NCBI GenBank assembly: GCA_016784025.1
Contig: JADHVL010000013.1
Span: 55,795-119,794, forward strand
Source: Fidelibacterota bacterium
GTDB lineage: Bacteria; Fidelibacterota; UBA8477; JABMPR01
Reading direction: 5' to 3'
DNA length: 64,000 bases
Part shown: positions 8,348-17,573 of the stretch, one piece after another
Numbering within the stretch: position 1 is the stretch's first letter
Layout of the letters: the number at the start of each line of letters is the position of its first letter
The notes under the pieces: model-generated
Told to the model about the DNA's origin: nothing
The model's input: only the letters and a program-made list of their open reading frames with translations
Databases searched by the model: none
Made by a program: the position numbers and the translations under genes

Positions 8348-8969
8348 ACTATACAAATCCAACAAAGATAAAGTTTTTGAAGGTGTCTGTGGAGGCATAG
8401 GTGAATATTTCAATGTAGACCCGGTTATCATTCGACTTATGTGGGTGGTTCTTGTAGTATTTGGGGGCACTGGAATTGTGGCCTATCTCATCGCCATGCT
8501 AATTATACCCAAAAGTCCCGAACTGGGAGATGAAGAAGTACAACCTGAACCAGATGTTACTCCCGAGACCTATTCAAATCGGTTTTGGGGCATTATTATG
8601 GTCATTGCAGGTGTCCTGTTATTGTTTGGCATTGTTGGTCCTATTGCCGGCATATTTGCTGGAATAGCTCTCGCTATGGGACATGTTCTGTGGCCAGTTC
8701 TGATCATTGGTCTTGGTCTATATCTATACTTCAATAGTGAAGGTGATGAAACCAAACCTTCAATGGATGAGATATTTCCCCCAGAGAAAAAGCTTTATAA
8801 ATCGCGATCAGATAGGAAAATTTCAGGTGTGTGCGGGGGAATAGGCCAATACTTTGATATTGATTCCAACATCATCCGCATATTCTGGGCAGTAGCCACA
8901 TTAGGATCTATTGGTCTTGGTGTCCTGGCTTATGCCATACTTGCCATCTATCTAACTGAATCAGATTAG
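8340..8969 (+). CDS. Membrane protein with two PspC domains
   Basis: The 209-residue protein has two copies of the PspC domain. The first (residues 1-60) contains LYKSNKDKVFEGVCGGIGEYF and a hydrophobic helix; the second (residues 147-209) contains LYKSRSDRKISGVCGGIGQY and another helix. Between them lie two more hydrophobic segments (about residues 78-125). PspC proteins belong to the phage-shock envelope-stress response in enterobacteria; stand-alone PspC proteins in this superphylum are poorly characterised. It overlaps pcm by 8 bp, so translation is probably coupled, with the ribosome site inside the pcm repeat. Confidence 0.9.
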   Translation: MNRLYKSNKDKVFEGVCGGIGEYFNVDPVIIRLMWVVLVVFGGTGIVAYLIAMLIIPKSPELGDEEVQPEPDVTPETYSNRFWGIIMVIAGVLLLFGIVGPIAGIFAGIALAMGHVLWPVLIIGLGLYLYFNSEGDETKPSMDEIFPPEKKLYKSRSDRKISGVCGGIGQYFDIDSNIIRIFWAVATLGSIGLGVLAYAILAIYLTESD

Positions 8970-9019
8970 CCTGCATTATTGATATTCACATACTGATATC
9001 TAACCTCCCTGGAAAAAAT

Positions 9020-10675
9020 ATGTCTCGCTCATACTCTCTGATTCTCCTTATCCTGCTACTGTGTTTTCTGACTATTGGTGCCAATGGGCAACATGTATAC
9101 GAAAGAGGAACTTTTGTAAGCTTTCCTGCTGGCAAGCACGTCAATCACAGTTATTACAGCACCTGGAACGTCTATTTTGCCGTTGAAGACGGTGTCATCG
9201 TATACAATCATCACAAGGGTGAGTGGCTTGAACCTATCACGGCCAGTAACGGATTGAGTCAATATCCCGTTTTACTGGTATGGCAGAATGCAATTACACA
9301 GGATGTCTGGATGGTGACACCGGATTATGTCTTTGTCTATGATGAACTGGCGGGTTGGATGTCACGCGTGCCCTTACCTGTTGATCCCAATTTTTCAGGA
9401 TCCTACGATGTAGGAATTTCTGACACATATGTCATTGTATCAGCTTCCTCTCCAGACAGTGGTGGAAAATATTCTGCACTCTTTTCAAAAACCGCAGGAA
9501 GTTTTGAATTGTGGGGTGCAAACCAGGATCTGGATATAGTGTGGGAGAATGTGGATTGGATTCATCCCATTTCTCCAGGATTGAATGATATTTATGAGTC
9601 TCTTCCCGTCCAGACAGTAGAGGCAGGATCATTTGATTCAGAAGGCAAACTGCATCTGGATGGTCATCCTAGAAATTCCTTAGGAGAGGTTTCGTCTCTT
9701 ACTGGAGAGAGAGCAGCAGGTGAATCATTCCTGTGCACTTACGGCATGGGCATCTTTCATCAAGATATTATTGGCGGTGATTTTACCAGTTTGCCATATG
9801 GATTATTATCTCCTGATATCATGGCTATGAATGTCTTTAATGACCAACTTGTCATAGGTGGCCGGGCTGGTCTGACATATATGGATAGCACAGCTTTTGA
9901 ATATGATGAGGCTATTCGTGATATCGCATTTGACTACTCATTTATCACTGATATCGATGTAGCAGGTAACCATCTGCTCATTGCAGGACGAGGTGGGGTA
10001 TTTCGTGCAAGTTTGACCCAAAGGGGATGGGATCGAGTAATCTCGACCAAAGATTTGACAAGTAAGCGGGTTTATTCAATTGCTGCTGGGAGTGGTGGCA
10101 ATCTCATGGTTGCCACAGAGCGTAATGCTTATCTTTTCCATGAATCCGGATTAATTCTACGAACATTATTTCCTATTGGTCTGGACTGGCCAGTTTTTGA
10201 CGTACAGTATGAAGAGGGTCAATTCTATCTCTCTACCTACTATGGTCTGTATGTCTATGATGAAGTAACACTTGGATTTACTTTAAAAGTGAATTCATCA
10301 GGCAACACCCTGCCAATTTCAGGTGATGCTGCAATTGATCCGATTTATGAAAGTGTTCTGGTAGGTGACAAAATTTGGGCTAGTACACACAGGGGACTCA
10401 TGGTTTTGGATTTCCTTACTGGAGAAGGCGCTTTCCATTTATCACCAAGCACTCCATTCAAACCAAGAGGTTTGACATCCACAGGGAAAAGTGTGTGGAT
10501 TGGAACAGATATTGGATTATATAGCTTTAATGCCAAATCATCATCGTGGCGTCATTACACGGTCAGTGATGGATTGATTAGTAATTTTGTCACTGAATTG
10601 ATCACGAGAGAAGGCTATATTTGGGTTGGCACCAATTTAGGATTGACGAGGATAAAGTGGAAAAATCTATATTAA
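9020..10675 (+). CDS. Secreted beta-propeller protein (regulator-propeller-type repeats)
   Basis: 551 residues with a signal peptide (cleavage near GANG-QHVY). The body consists of repeated short beta-strand units that resemble the 'two-component regulator propeller' repeats: VYFAVEDGVIVYNHHKGEW, GNHLLIAGRGGVFRASL, VWIGTDIGLYSFNAKSSSW and IWVGTNLGLTRIKW at the end. No transmembrane helix, kinase or DNA-binding domain follows, so it is a free or surface propeller rather than a hybrid sensor. It overlaps the following GWxTD lipoprotein gene by 19 bp, implying an operon and possibly a joint envelope role. Ligand unknown. Confidence 0.75.
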   Translation: MSRSYSLILLILLLCFLTIGANGQHVYERGTFVSFPAGKHVNHSYYSTWNVYFAVEDGVIVYNHHKGEWLEPITASNGLSQYPVLLVWQNAITQDVWMVTPDYVFVYDELAGWMSRVPLPVDPNFSGSYDVGISDTYVIVSASSPDSGGKYSALFSKTAGSFELWGANQDLDIVWENVDWIHPISPGLNDIYESLPVQTVEAGSFDSEGKLHLDGHPRNSLGEVSSLTGERAAGESFLCTYGMGIFHQDIIGGDFTSLPYGLLSPDIMAMNVFNDQLVIGGRAGLTYMDSTAFEYDEAIRDIAFDYSFITDIDVAGNHLLIAGRGGVFRASLTQRGWDRVISTKDLTSKRVYSIAAGSGGNLMVATERNAYLFHESGLILRTLFPIGLDWPVFDVQYEEGQFYLSTYYGLYVYDEVTLGFTLKVNSSGNTLPISGDAAIDPIYESVLVGDKIWASTHRGLMVLDFLTGEGAFHLSPSTPFKPRGLTSTGKSVWIGTDIGLYSFNAKSSSWRHYTVSDGLISNFVTELITREGYIWVGTNLGLTRIKWKNLY

Positions 10676-11925
10676 GAATAGCGTTTGTTGCCCTGATATC
10701 ATTGTTTGTGTTTCAGGGATGTGCAGAGCAAAATGTGAACAGGGAAGATGATCTAACCCTACCTGATTTCTCCTTCATTGGTCTGTCTGAGCCACTTGTG
10801 GATAAAGAAAATATTCGGGTCTCAGTTCATGTGAAAATTCCGTATACAGAACTTCAATTTATTCGAACCGGGGACAAATATATTGCCAGATATGAAGTCG
10901 CCGTCAATCTTGCCGATAAGGACAATGAGCGTATTGCTGGAACAATATGGAGTGATACACTGCGCTTGTCAGAGTATAAAGATACCCGCAATAATTCCAA
11001 TACTATCATATCAGTTAAAGCTTTCAAGGTTCCTGCTTCTGAATTAACCATCAATGTTCGTGTCACGGATCTATATACCAAAAAATCTTCCGTTCTCAGT
11101 GATGGGGTAGATCAATCAAAAATGTATGCTGGTGAATTATCCTTGGGCAATATCATCATTATGGATAATGGATCTGAAGGCATTTCTAAGCTCCTTATGA
11201 ATGAATCTTTTTATGAGATCATTGACACCCTGAGGTTCAAAGTTCGCTTACTCGGAGACCACCATCCCTTCAAGGTCAAGTATGAATTGAAGGTGAAGGA
11301 TGAAACCAAAGTAAACAAAACGATGGTACTCGATCATACCGGGTCCATAGACTCACTTCTAAATTTTGTTGTGCCACTCACTGATATGCATTATTCCAAT
11401 TATTCCCTTTTCCTCATTGCTGAAGACGTTAGGGGGAATCGCGTGATGACCAAATCGAATTTCAGAGTACGCATCAGAGGTGTCAACTTTGAGGTGGACA
11501 ATATGGACGATGCCATGAAACAGTTGGCTTATCTTGCCAATGATCGTCAGATAAAAGAAATGATGAAGGGCAACGAACTTGAGAAAACTGAAAATTTCAA
11601 GAACTTCTGGGCAGAATTGGATCCAACCCCTGGAACTGTAGAAAATGAGCTGATGGAAGAATATTATCGACGAGTAGCATTTTCCATGGAGGCTTTTACA
11701 GTAGTGCAGGCAGGGTGGAAGACAGATCGAGGTATGATCTATATCTTATTTGGCCCTCCTGATGAAATTCAACGTGGTCCCTTTGAGCTTGATCGAAAAC
11801 CATATCAAGTCTGGGAATATTATCACATTGGAAAACAATTTGTTTTCAGAGATGAGACAGGCTTTGGAGACTTCAGACTGGATCATAATTATCTGGATCA
11901 GGGAGATTGGCGTTTCAGATATTAA
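10657..11925 (+). CDS. GWxTD-domain lipoprotein
   Basis: Starting at GTG 10657 gives 422 residues with a lipoprotein signal (MEKSILRIAFVALISLFVF, then QGC). GAGG lies 6 nt upstream, and this start overlaps the propeller gene by 19 bp. An upstream TTG at 10621 would add charged residues before the signal peptide. Residues 60-270 are beta-rich. The C-terminal 120 residues hold the GWxTD signature GWKTDRGMIYILFGPPDEI followed by YQVWEYYHIGKQFVF, a domain of about 100 residues frequent in Bacteroidetes, Acidobacteria and related phyla. The domain's function is not established to my knowledge. Probably an outer-membrane or periplasmic lipoprotein acting with the upstream propeller. Confidence 0.88.
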   Translation: MEKSILRIAFVALISLFVFQGCAEQNVNREDDLTLPDFSFIGLSEPLVDKENIRVSVHVKIPYTELQFIRTGDKYIARYEVAVNLADKDNERIAGTIWSDTLRLSEYKDTRNNSNTIISVKAFKVPASELTINVRVTDLYTKKSSVLSDGVDQSKMYAGELSLGNIIIMDNGSEGISKLLMNESFYEIIDTLRFKVRLLGDHHPFKVKYELKVKDETKVNKTMVLDHTGSIDSLLNFVVPLTDMHYSNYSLFLIAEDVRGNRVMTKSNFRVRIRGVNFEVDNMDDAMKQLAYLANDRQIKEMMKGNELEKTENFKNFWAELDPTPGTVENELMEEYYRRVAFSMEAFTVVQAGWKTDRGMIYILFGPPDEIQRGPFELDRKPYQVWEYYHIGKQFVFRDETGFGDFRLDHNYLDQGDWRFRY

Positions 11926-12139
11926 AATAGTCTCACCAGCTCTGTCCTGTATCATGGAAGCCTTACTTTAGCTCCTTCGTTCTAAGCCCTTAAAATAAAG
12001 ACCTGAAACGCCATTTAATGGGTGCTATTGGCTCAAAAATTTATAGATTTTGCATCGCCCCAAAAAAAGTGTTTTTTGGGCAGTAGATAAAGTATTGTTT
12101 TCAAAGACCTGAGAGCACTTTTCAGGCACGAGAGGGTAG

Positions 12140-13162
12140 ATGGCTACAAAATTTTCAAATTTCCGAAACTGGATGGGCGTAGACATCGCAGTTGACCTGG
12201 GAACGGCAAATACACTAATTTACGTTCGTGGTCAGGGTATCGTTTTAAATGAACCCTCTATCGTAGCAAAATCCAAATCCACCTCAAAAGTCATTGCTGT
12301 AGGGAACGAAGCCAAGCGTATGGTTGGTAAGGTTCACCAGGAGATTGAGACAATCCGCCCATTGCGAGATGGTGTTATTGCAGACTTTGAAATGGCTGAC
12401 AGTATGCTGCAAGGTTTTCTAAATAAACTACCCATTTCAAAATTAGCCCGTCCTCGCATGATCATCTGTGTACCCTCAGGTATTACTGAAGTGGAAAAAA
12501 GGGCAGTTAAAGAGTCTGCAGAAAGACGTAATGCCCGTGAAGTGTTTCTGATTGAAGAACCTGTAGCTGCAGCCATTGGTATCGGAATAGATATTAGCGA
12601 ACCCGTTGGCAACATGATTGTAGATATTGGTGGTGGAACCACAGAAATCGCCATTATTGCTCTAAATGGAATTGTGACCAAAGAATCACTGCGGGTTGCC
12701 GGGGATGAGATGGATGAAGCCATTATTCAACATTTCAAACGCGATCACAATTTACTCATTGGAGAGAGAACTGCTGAGAGCATAAAAATGAATGTTGGTT
12801 CAGCTCTTCAGGGTACTGACTACAAGTTGTCCGTTAAAGGACGCAACATGATCGCCGGTATTCCCAAAACCATTGAGGTCTCATCATCAGAAATCAGGGA
12901 TGCTTTACGCGATACGATTGATCTTATTGTAGATGCAGTGAAAATGTGCCTGGAACGGACACCTCCAGAACTGAGTTCCGATCTCCTGGACCGTGGTATT
13001 ATACTCACAGGTGGTGGAGCGCTTCTACAAGGTTTTGACAAAAGAATGCGTCTGGAAGTTGATCTTCCTGTAAACGTGGCTGAATATCCATTGCTTTCCA
13101 TCGTTCAAGGCACCGGTAAAGTCCTGGACTCCATTGAACGCTTTGAGGATGTTCTTTATTAA
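12140..13162 (+). CDS. mreB: Rod-shape-determining actin homologue MreB
   Basis: MreB polymerises under the inner membrane and directs lateral wall synthesis. Actin-fold motifs are in order: phosphate 1 IAVDLGTANTLIYVRG, IVLNEPSIVA, the central EEPVAAAIGIGIDI, phosphate 2 MIVDIGGGTTEIAII and the adenosine motif ILTGGGALLQG. Length 340 aa is typical (E. coli 347). An amphipathic N-terminus precedes the domain (FSNFRNWMG). The ribosome site GAGAGGG lies just before ATG 12140. It heads the collinear mreB-mreC-mreD-mrdA-rodA cluster. The 214 bp upstream is non-coding and should hold the promoter. Confidence 0.98.
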   Translation: MATKFSNFRNWMGVDIAVDLGTANTLIYVRGQGIVLNEPSIVAKSKSTSKVIAVGNEAKRMVGKVHQEIETIRPLRDGVIADFEMADSMLQGFLNKLPISKLARPRMIICVPSGITEVEKRAVKESAERRNAREVFLIEEPVAAAIGIGIDISEPVGNMIVDIGGGTTEIAIIALNGIVTKESLRVAGDEMDEAIIQHFKRDHNLLIGERTAESIKMNVGSALQGTDYKLSVKGRNMIAGIPKTIEVSSSEIRDALRDTIDLIVDAVKMCLERTPPELSSDLLDRGIILTGGGALLQGFDKRMRLEVDLPVNVAEYPLLSIVQGTGKVLDSIERFEDVLY

Positions 13163-13192
13163 GCTTTTCACCTGCGCGAAATAGGTTAAATC

Positions 13193-13975
13193 TTGGCATC
13201 TAAAGCACCATCGATCTCTCGATATAAATCTCTGGTAAACCTGGTAGCAGCAATTGTTCTGTCTCTGCTGATTATAGCATCCAACGGAACTCCTGCCATG
13301 GACCGGACCCGTGGTTTCGTTCTTGAGGTCTCAGCATATCTATATGTACCCATACAATGGGTTGAAACCATCTTTACTATCGAAAAGGACTATCGTGAGC
13401 TCCAGCAGCGTCACATCAAAGCCCAGATCGAACTGAATAAAACAAGAACCCTTGTGAAAGAGAATCAGCGACTGCGGAGCATGCTTGGGTTCAAAGGTGA
13501 TAAAAATTTCAACGTGATACCAGCGAACGTGCTTTCCGATGTGGGGAGTCACACCATGAATAGCCTTACTGTTGATCAAGGCTCTGAAGATGGTGTTACG
13601 CTGCTCTCCGGTGTAGTTGATGCTGAGGCACAGTTGGTGGGGAAGGTGGTAGCCATTTCACCCCATACTGCGCTGGTCCAACTGGTGAGCGATAAAAATT
13701 TCAGGGTTTCGGTTAGAGAAATGCGCTCAAGAGATGTGGGTATACTGAGCTATACATTGAAAACTGGATATGTTATTCAGGATGTCCCTAAAAATGCTGA
13801 GGTGATTGCTGGTGACTCTGTAGTAACCTCTGGCTTTAGTGACATTTTTCCTGAACACATTTTTGTAGGCTGGGTTTCTACCATCTCTCCAGTTGTAGAA
13901 GATTATGTGAAATCCGTTCGAGTTGATCTGGCAACAGACTTTAATCGGGTAGAGGAAGTATTTATACTGAAATAG
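13193..13975 (+). CDS. mreC: Rod-shape-determining protein MreC
   Basis: MreC is a bitopic periplasmic scaffold of the elongasome that activates PBP2/RodA. The 260-residue protein has one N-terminal transmembrane helix (about residues 16-33), a coiled coil (YRELQQRHIKAQIELNKTRT, residues 64-95) and a beta-barrel domain with the typical LTVDQGSEDGVTLLSGVVD and GDSVVTSGFSDIFPEHIFVG. It starts at TTG 13193, with AGGTT 5-9 nt upstream; no ATG is available near the transmembrane segment. It lies 30 bp after mreB and 1 bp before mreD. Confidence 0.94.
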   Translation: MASKAPSISRYKSLVNLVAAIVLSLLIIASNGTPAMDRTRGFVLEVSAYLYVPIQWVETIFTIEKDYRELQQRHIKAQIELNKTRTLVKENQRLRSMLGFKGDKNFNVIPANVLSDVGSHTMNSLTVDQGSEDGVTLLSGVVDAEAQLVGKVVAISPHTALVQLVSDKNFRVSVREMRSRDVGILSYTLKTGYVIQDVPKNAEVIAGDSVVTSGFSDIFPEHIFVGWVSTISPVVEDYVKSVRVDLATDFNRVEEVFILK

Positions 13976-13976
13976 T

Positions 13977-14453
13977 ATGTTTGGCATTATCAAAAATAGT
14001 ATCCTGGGTCTTCTTGTACTCATTTTCCAGTGGATGTTAGGTGATATATTCAGCATTTATGGTCTGACCCCCAGTTTCCTGGTCATCTTTATCATCTACA
14101 TCGGATTAACCAATAGCCAGCTACACGCCATATGGCTGGGATTCTTTTTGGGATTTATTATCGATGCCTTAACCGGCACTGACATGATGGGTCTCACAGC
14201 ACTTGCTCTGTCTACAGTAGGATATCTATCAGGAGTATTTCATGGTAGGATTGTCAGAATACCAGTCTTGGTTCAATATCTATTGTACACAGGTTTTCTG
14301 CTCGTCTTTTTTATACTCACTGTCATGATTTCACTCCAGGATTCACAGTTTGCCACAGGTAATATTGTTTTTCTCATACTTCTGCCAAAGACGCTGTACA
14401 CCCTTGCGCTTCTGAGTGGAAGTTTCATCGTTCTTCGAGTCGGAGCGGAATAA
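13977..14453 (+). CDS. mreD: Rod-shape-determining protein MreD
   Basis: A 158-residue inner-membrane protein with about five hydrophobic helices and little else, as is usual for MreD. The conserved start of the family appears as IFQWMLGDIFSIYGLTPSFL, followed by LGFFLGFIIDALTGTDMMGL, the most recognisable MreD segment. Position between mreC and mrdA, with 1 bp to mreC and a one-base TAATG overlap with the PBP2 gene, supports the call. MreD works with MreC in the elongasome; its molecular role is not well defined. Confidence 0.9.
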   Translation: MFGIIKNSILGLLVLIFQWMLGDIFSIYGLTPSFLVIFIIYIGLTNSQLHAIWLGFFLGFIIDALTGTDMMGLTALALSTVGYLSGVFHGRIVRIPVLVQYLLYTGFLLVFFILTVMISLQDSQFATGNIVFLILLPKTLYTLALLSGSFIVLRVGAE

Positions 14454-16231
14454 TGCTCCAGGGCAGGAATATCGTAGAGGGCTGGAGATCACTCCTGGTC
14501 CACGGTCTTCTCGCACTCCTTTTTCTGATTCTCATCGGTCGTTATTACTACCTGATGATCGTATTTCATGAGAAATACGCTGAGAAGGCAACTGCCAATC
14601 ACATTCGTGCCGTTCCCGTTCTGGCATCCCGTGGAGTAATCTACGATCGAGCTGGTAATCTTATTGTGGATAATGCTCCGAGTTACACCATCTCTGTCAT
14701 ACCTATTGAAGTAAAGGACAAACCCGAATCACTGGAACGTCTATCCAGTGTGATGGAGATTTCTGTCGAAGAGATTAATCGTCGAATAGTAAAAAATCGT
14801 CGCGGTTCCTTTGCACCGGCCAAGGTATTTAGTCGTGTCCCCTTTGAGAAAATATCTCACCTACAGGAGCACCGCCTCGAACTTATTGGTGTGACCTATA
14901 GTATTGAACCCATTCGCAATTATGTGTCAGATTTAGATTTGTCACATGCTCTGGGATATACCCGGGAAATAAACAGAGACGATTTAAATCGTTTTAAAAA
15001 GGATTCTGATTATCAGCCTGGTGATCAGGTAGGGTGGAAGGGTTTGGAAAAATTTTATGAATCAGAATTGCACGGTCAGAGGGGTTTCAGATATATTGAA
15101 GTAAATGCCCTCGGGCAGGAAATTGGTGAGGTTCAGGATCGCGCTCCCATCAATCCAATCCCCGGACATGATCTGATTTTAAGCATTGATTCCTATATTC
15201 AATTTGCCGTAGAAAAAGCACTTGCTGATTCTTCCGGGTCTGTGGTTATCCTGAATCATAAAACAGGAGAGATCCTCGCATATGCCAGTCGGCCAGGCTA
15301 CGATCTTGAAATGTTATCGGGAAGGATTTCTTCAAAGGATTGGAATGCACTCATGCAAGATCCCCGTAAACCTCTGTATGATAGGGGAATACAGGGGCTA
15401 TACCCAGCTGGCTCCACCATCAAACCCCTGGCAGCACTCTACTCCCTGGGAAATCATTCCAATGCCAAAGAGCGAACATATCTTTGCCGTGGATCTTATC
15501 GTCTGGGTAATCGATCCTTTGGGTGCTGGAAAAAAGTTGGACATGGTAAAATGAATCTCCATGATGCCATTCAACAATCCTGCAATGTGTATTTCTTTAA
15601 TCTCATCCAGGATATTGGGCTTGAGGATTGGGCTCTTATCGCCCGTGAATTTGGATTCGGGGCGCGAGCAGATATTGATATTCCTGGTGAAAATAAAGGT
15701 CTGGTTCCAGATACAAAATATATGAATCGCAAGTATGGGCAGAATAAATGGACCAGAGGAAACTTGTTGAATATTGTTGTGGGCCAGGGTGATGTTTTGG
15801 TGACGCCCCTGCAACTGGCTCAATTTGCCGGCATGCTGGCTCAACGAGGAACTCAATTTCAACCACATTTTGTGAATAAGGTGGTTTCCAAAAATGGGGA
15901 TGTCATCGTGGAGAATATTTCCCAATCCAACAATAAGGTGACTGCTTCAAAAGATTCCTGGGATTTTGTACATCTCGCCATGTGGGATGTTGTAAACGGG
16001 AAGAAAGGCACTGCAAGGGCTGCCCGTCAAAAAGATTGGGATATCTATGGTAAAACGGGGACAGCCCAGAATCCCCATGGTGAGGATCATGCCTGGTTCA
16101 TCGGATTTAGCCTGGACGAACGTTATCCATATTCCTGGGCAGTACTGTTGGAAAATGGAGGTGGCGGTGGTGGTAAAGCCGCACCACTCATTGGCAAAGT
16201 ATTAAGAAGCATTGCGAAACGACCCTCATGA
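14453..16231 (+). CDS. mrdA: Penicillin-binding protein 2 (peptidoglycan transpeptidase)
   Basis: PBP2 crosslinks peptidoglycan during elongation together with RodA. The 592-residue protein has one N-terminal membrane helix (residues 15-36), a pedestal/dimerisation domain (SRGVIYDRAGNLIVDNAPSY) and the transpeptidase domain. All three catalytic motifs are present: S321-T-I-K324 (PAGSTIKPLAAL), S376-C-N (QQSCNVYF) and K534-T-G (YGKTGTAQNP). It overlaps mreD by one base (TAATG) and rodA by four (ATGA), so translation is coupled. Length is near E. coli's 633. Confidence 0.97.
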   Translation: MLQGRNIVEGWRSLLVHGLLALLFLILIGRYYYLMIVFHEKYAEKATANHIRAVPVLASRGVIYDRAGNLIVDNAPSYTISVIPIEVKDKPESLERLSSVMEISVEEINRRIVKNRRGSFAPAKVFSRVPFEKISHLQEHRLELIGVTYSIEPIRNYVSDLDLSHALGYTREINRDDLNRFKKDSDYQPGDQVGWKGLEKFYESELHGQRGFRYIEVNALGQEIGEVQDRAPINPIPGHDLILSIDSYIQFAVEKALADSSGSVVILNHKTGEILAYASRPGYDLEMLSGRISSKDWNALMQDPRKPLYDRGIQGLYPAGSTIKPLAALYSLGNHSNAKERTYLCRGSYRLGNRSFGCWKKVGHGKMNLHDAIQQSCNVYFFNLIQDIGLEDWALIAREFGFGARADIDIPGENKGLVPDTKYMNRKYGQNKWTRGNLLNIVVGQGDVLVTPLQLAQFAGMLAQRGTQFQPHFVNKVVSKNGDVIVENISQSNNKVTASKDSWDFVHLAMWDVVNGKKGTARAARQKDWDIYGKTGTAQNPHGEDHAWFIGFSLDERYPYSWAVLLENGGGGGGKAAPLIGKVLRSIAKRPS

Positions 16232-17460
16232 ATATCAGAAGCTATGTAATCATCAGGCTTAAAGAGCTGGAGTGGAGTACACTCATACTCGTCTTGCTGC
16301 TCTCAACAAGTGGATTATTGGCCATTTACAGTATTGAAGTCCAGCATGAATCAACCTCTGAATATTTTTTCAGGCAAAGCATCTGGACAGTGGTAGGTAT
16401 TGGACTATTTCTGGCGGCATATTTCATACCCCGAAAGGTCATTCACAATTTGACATATCCCGCCTATGGGGCTGGGATTCTTCTCCTGCTCATTCCCATT
16501 ATGACAAAAAGCGGAAATGAAGTAAGCAGATGGATCACGTTTGGGAGTATTGGTATTCAACCATCTGAATTCATGAAAATATTTCTGCTTTTAGCTCTTG
16601 CAAAATATTTTGCGGACCACAAACGAAAACTTTCAAATATTAAAGAATTAATGACGCCAGTGGCCATGGCCCTGGGACCAACCATTCTAGTTCTTGCCCA
16701 ACCAGATCTAGGCACAGCCCTGGTATATTTTGGGATATTGATAGTGATAATATTCTGGGCAGGGATAAAGCCACTCCATTTCTTTCTGTTGCTGGCACCC
16801 ATTGTCTCCATGCTGGCCGCATTTCAGACTTTATCCTTCTTTATCTGGATGGGTCTCATTATTGTGGTGCTTTATTTTAACCACCTGCCATTCTGGACAA
16901 AGATTTTAAACTTTTCCATTAACGTCGGGTTAGGTGGAATTACCAATCTCCTCTGGGCCTTGCTAAAACCATATCAACAGCAGCGAATTCTGTCAATGAT
17001 TGACTCTGACTCCGATCCACTGGGTGCAGGATATCAGGTTTCTCAATCTTTGACTGCTTTTGGCTCAGGTGGTCCCTTTGGGAAGGGTCTTGGCGAAGGC
17101 ACCCAAACACATTTGAAGTTCCTCCCGGAGCAACATACAGATTTTATCATGACTGTGATTGGAGAGGAGTTTGGTTTTGTCGGTGTGATGGTGGTGATCA
17201 CACTCTTCTACTTACTCATCGCAAGATTGATTACACAGGCCTACAATAGCAAATTCAGGTTTGATAGCGTCATCTTGATAGGAATTGCATCCATCTATAT
17301 ATTTCATGTATTTGTCAACCTTGGGATGATAGTTGGTATCATGCCAGTAACCGGTATTCCATTGCCATTTATCAGTTATGGAGGGTCATTTATGGTTACT
17401 TCGATGATATTAGCCGGTCTTTCTGCGAATATGTCTTCATTGCGCAGAGCCGTTGGGTAG
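16228..17460 (+). CDS. rodA: Peptidoglycan glycosyltransferase RodA (SEDS family)
   Basis: RodA polymerises lipid II into glycan strands in partnership with PBP2, encoded immediately upstream with a 4-bp overlap. The 410-residue protein has about ten membrane helices. SEDS signatures are visible: GNEVSRWITFGSIGIQPSEF, LAQPDLGTALVY, the loop YQVSQSLTAFGSGGPFGKGL with GTQTHLKFLPEQHTDFIMTV, and ITGIPLPFISYGGS near the C-terminus. The extracellular Asp of LAQPDLGT corresponds to the catalytic Asp of the family. It closes the mre cluster; 113 bp without a gene follow. Confidence 0.97.
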   Translation: MNIRSYVIIRLKELEWSTLILVLLLSTSGLLAIYSIEVQHESTSEYFFRQSIWTVVGIGLFLAAYFIPRKVIHNLTYPAYGAGILLLLIPIMTKSGNEVSRWITFGSIGIQPSEFMKIFLLLALAKYFADHKRKLSNIKELMTPVAMALGPTILVLAQPDLGTALVYFGILIVIIFWAGIKPLHFFLLLAPIVSMLAAFQTLSFFIWMGLIIVVLYFNHLPFWTKILNFSINVGLGGITNLLWALLKPYQQQRILSMIDSDSDPLGAGYQVSQSLTAFGSGGPFGKGLGEGTQTHLKFLPEQHTDFIMTVIGEEFGFVGVMVVITLFYLLIARLITQAYNSKFRFDSVILIGIASIYIFHVFVNLGMIVGIMPVTGIPLPFISYGGSFMVTSMILAGLSANMSSLRRAVG

Positions 17461-17573
17461 TGTCTCAAGCCCCCTGAAACCACTACATTTAGCGTTGCGA
17501 GTCCCTGTGGTGAGGTTAAATTGACGCCCGTATGATTTCTTGTCTTAACTCCCAGCAGAAAGTGGCTTAAGCA

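Noticed and set aside
12057..12081. GCCCCAAAAAAA/TTTTTTGGGC hairpin upstream of mreB
   Set aside because: The stem is mostly A-T, has no U-tract after it and lies in the mreB leader; it may be chance, so I did not call a terminator.
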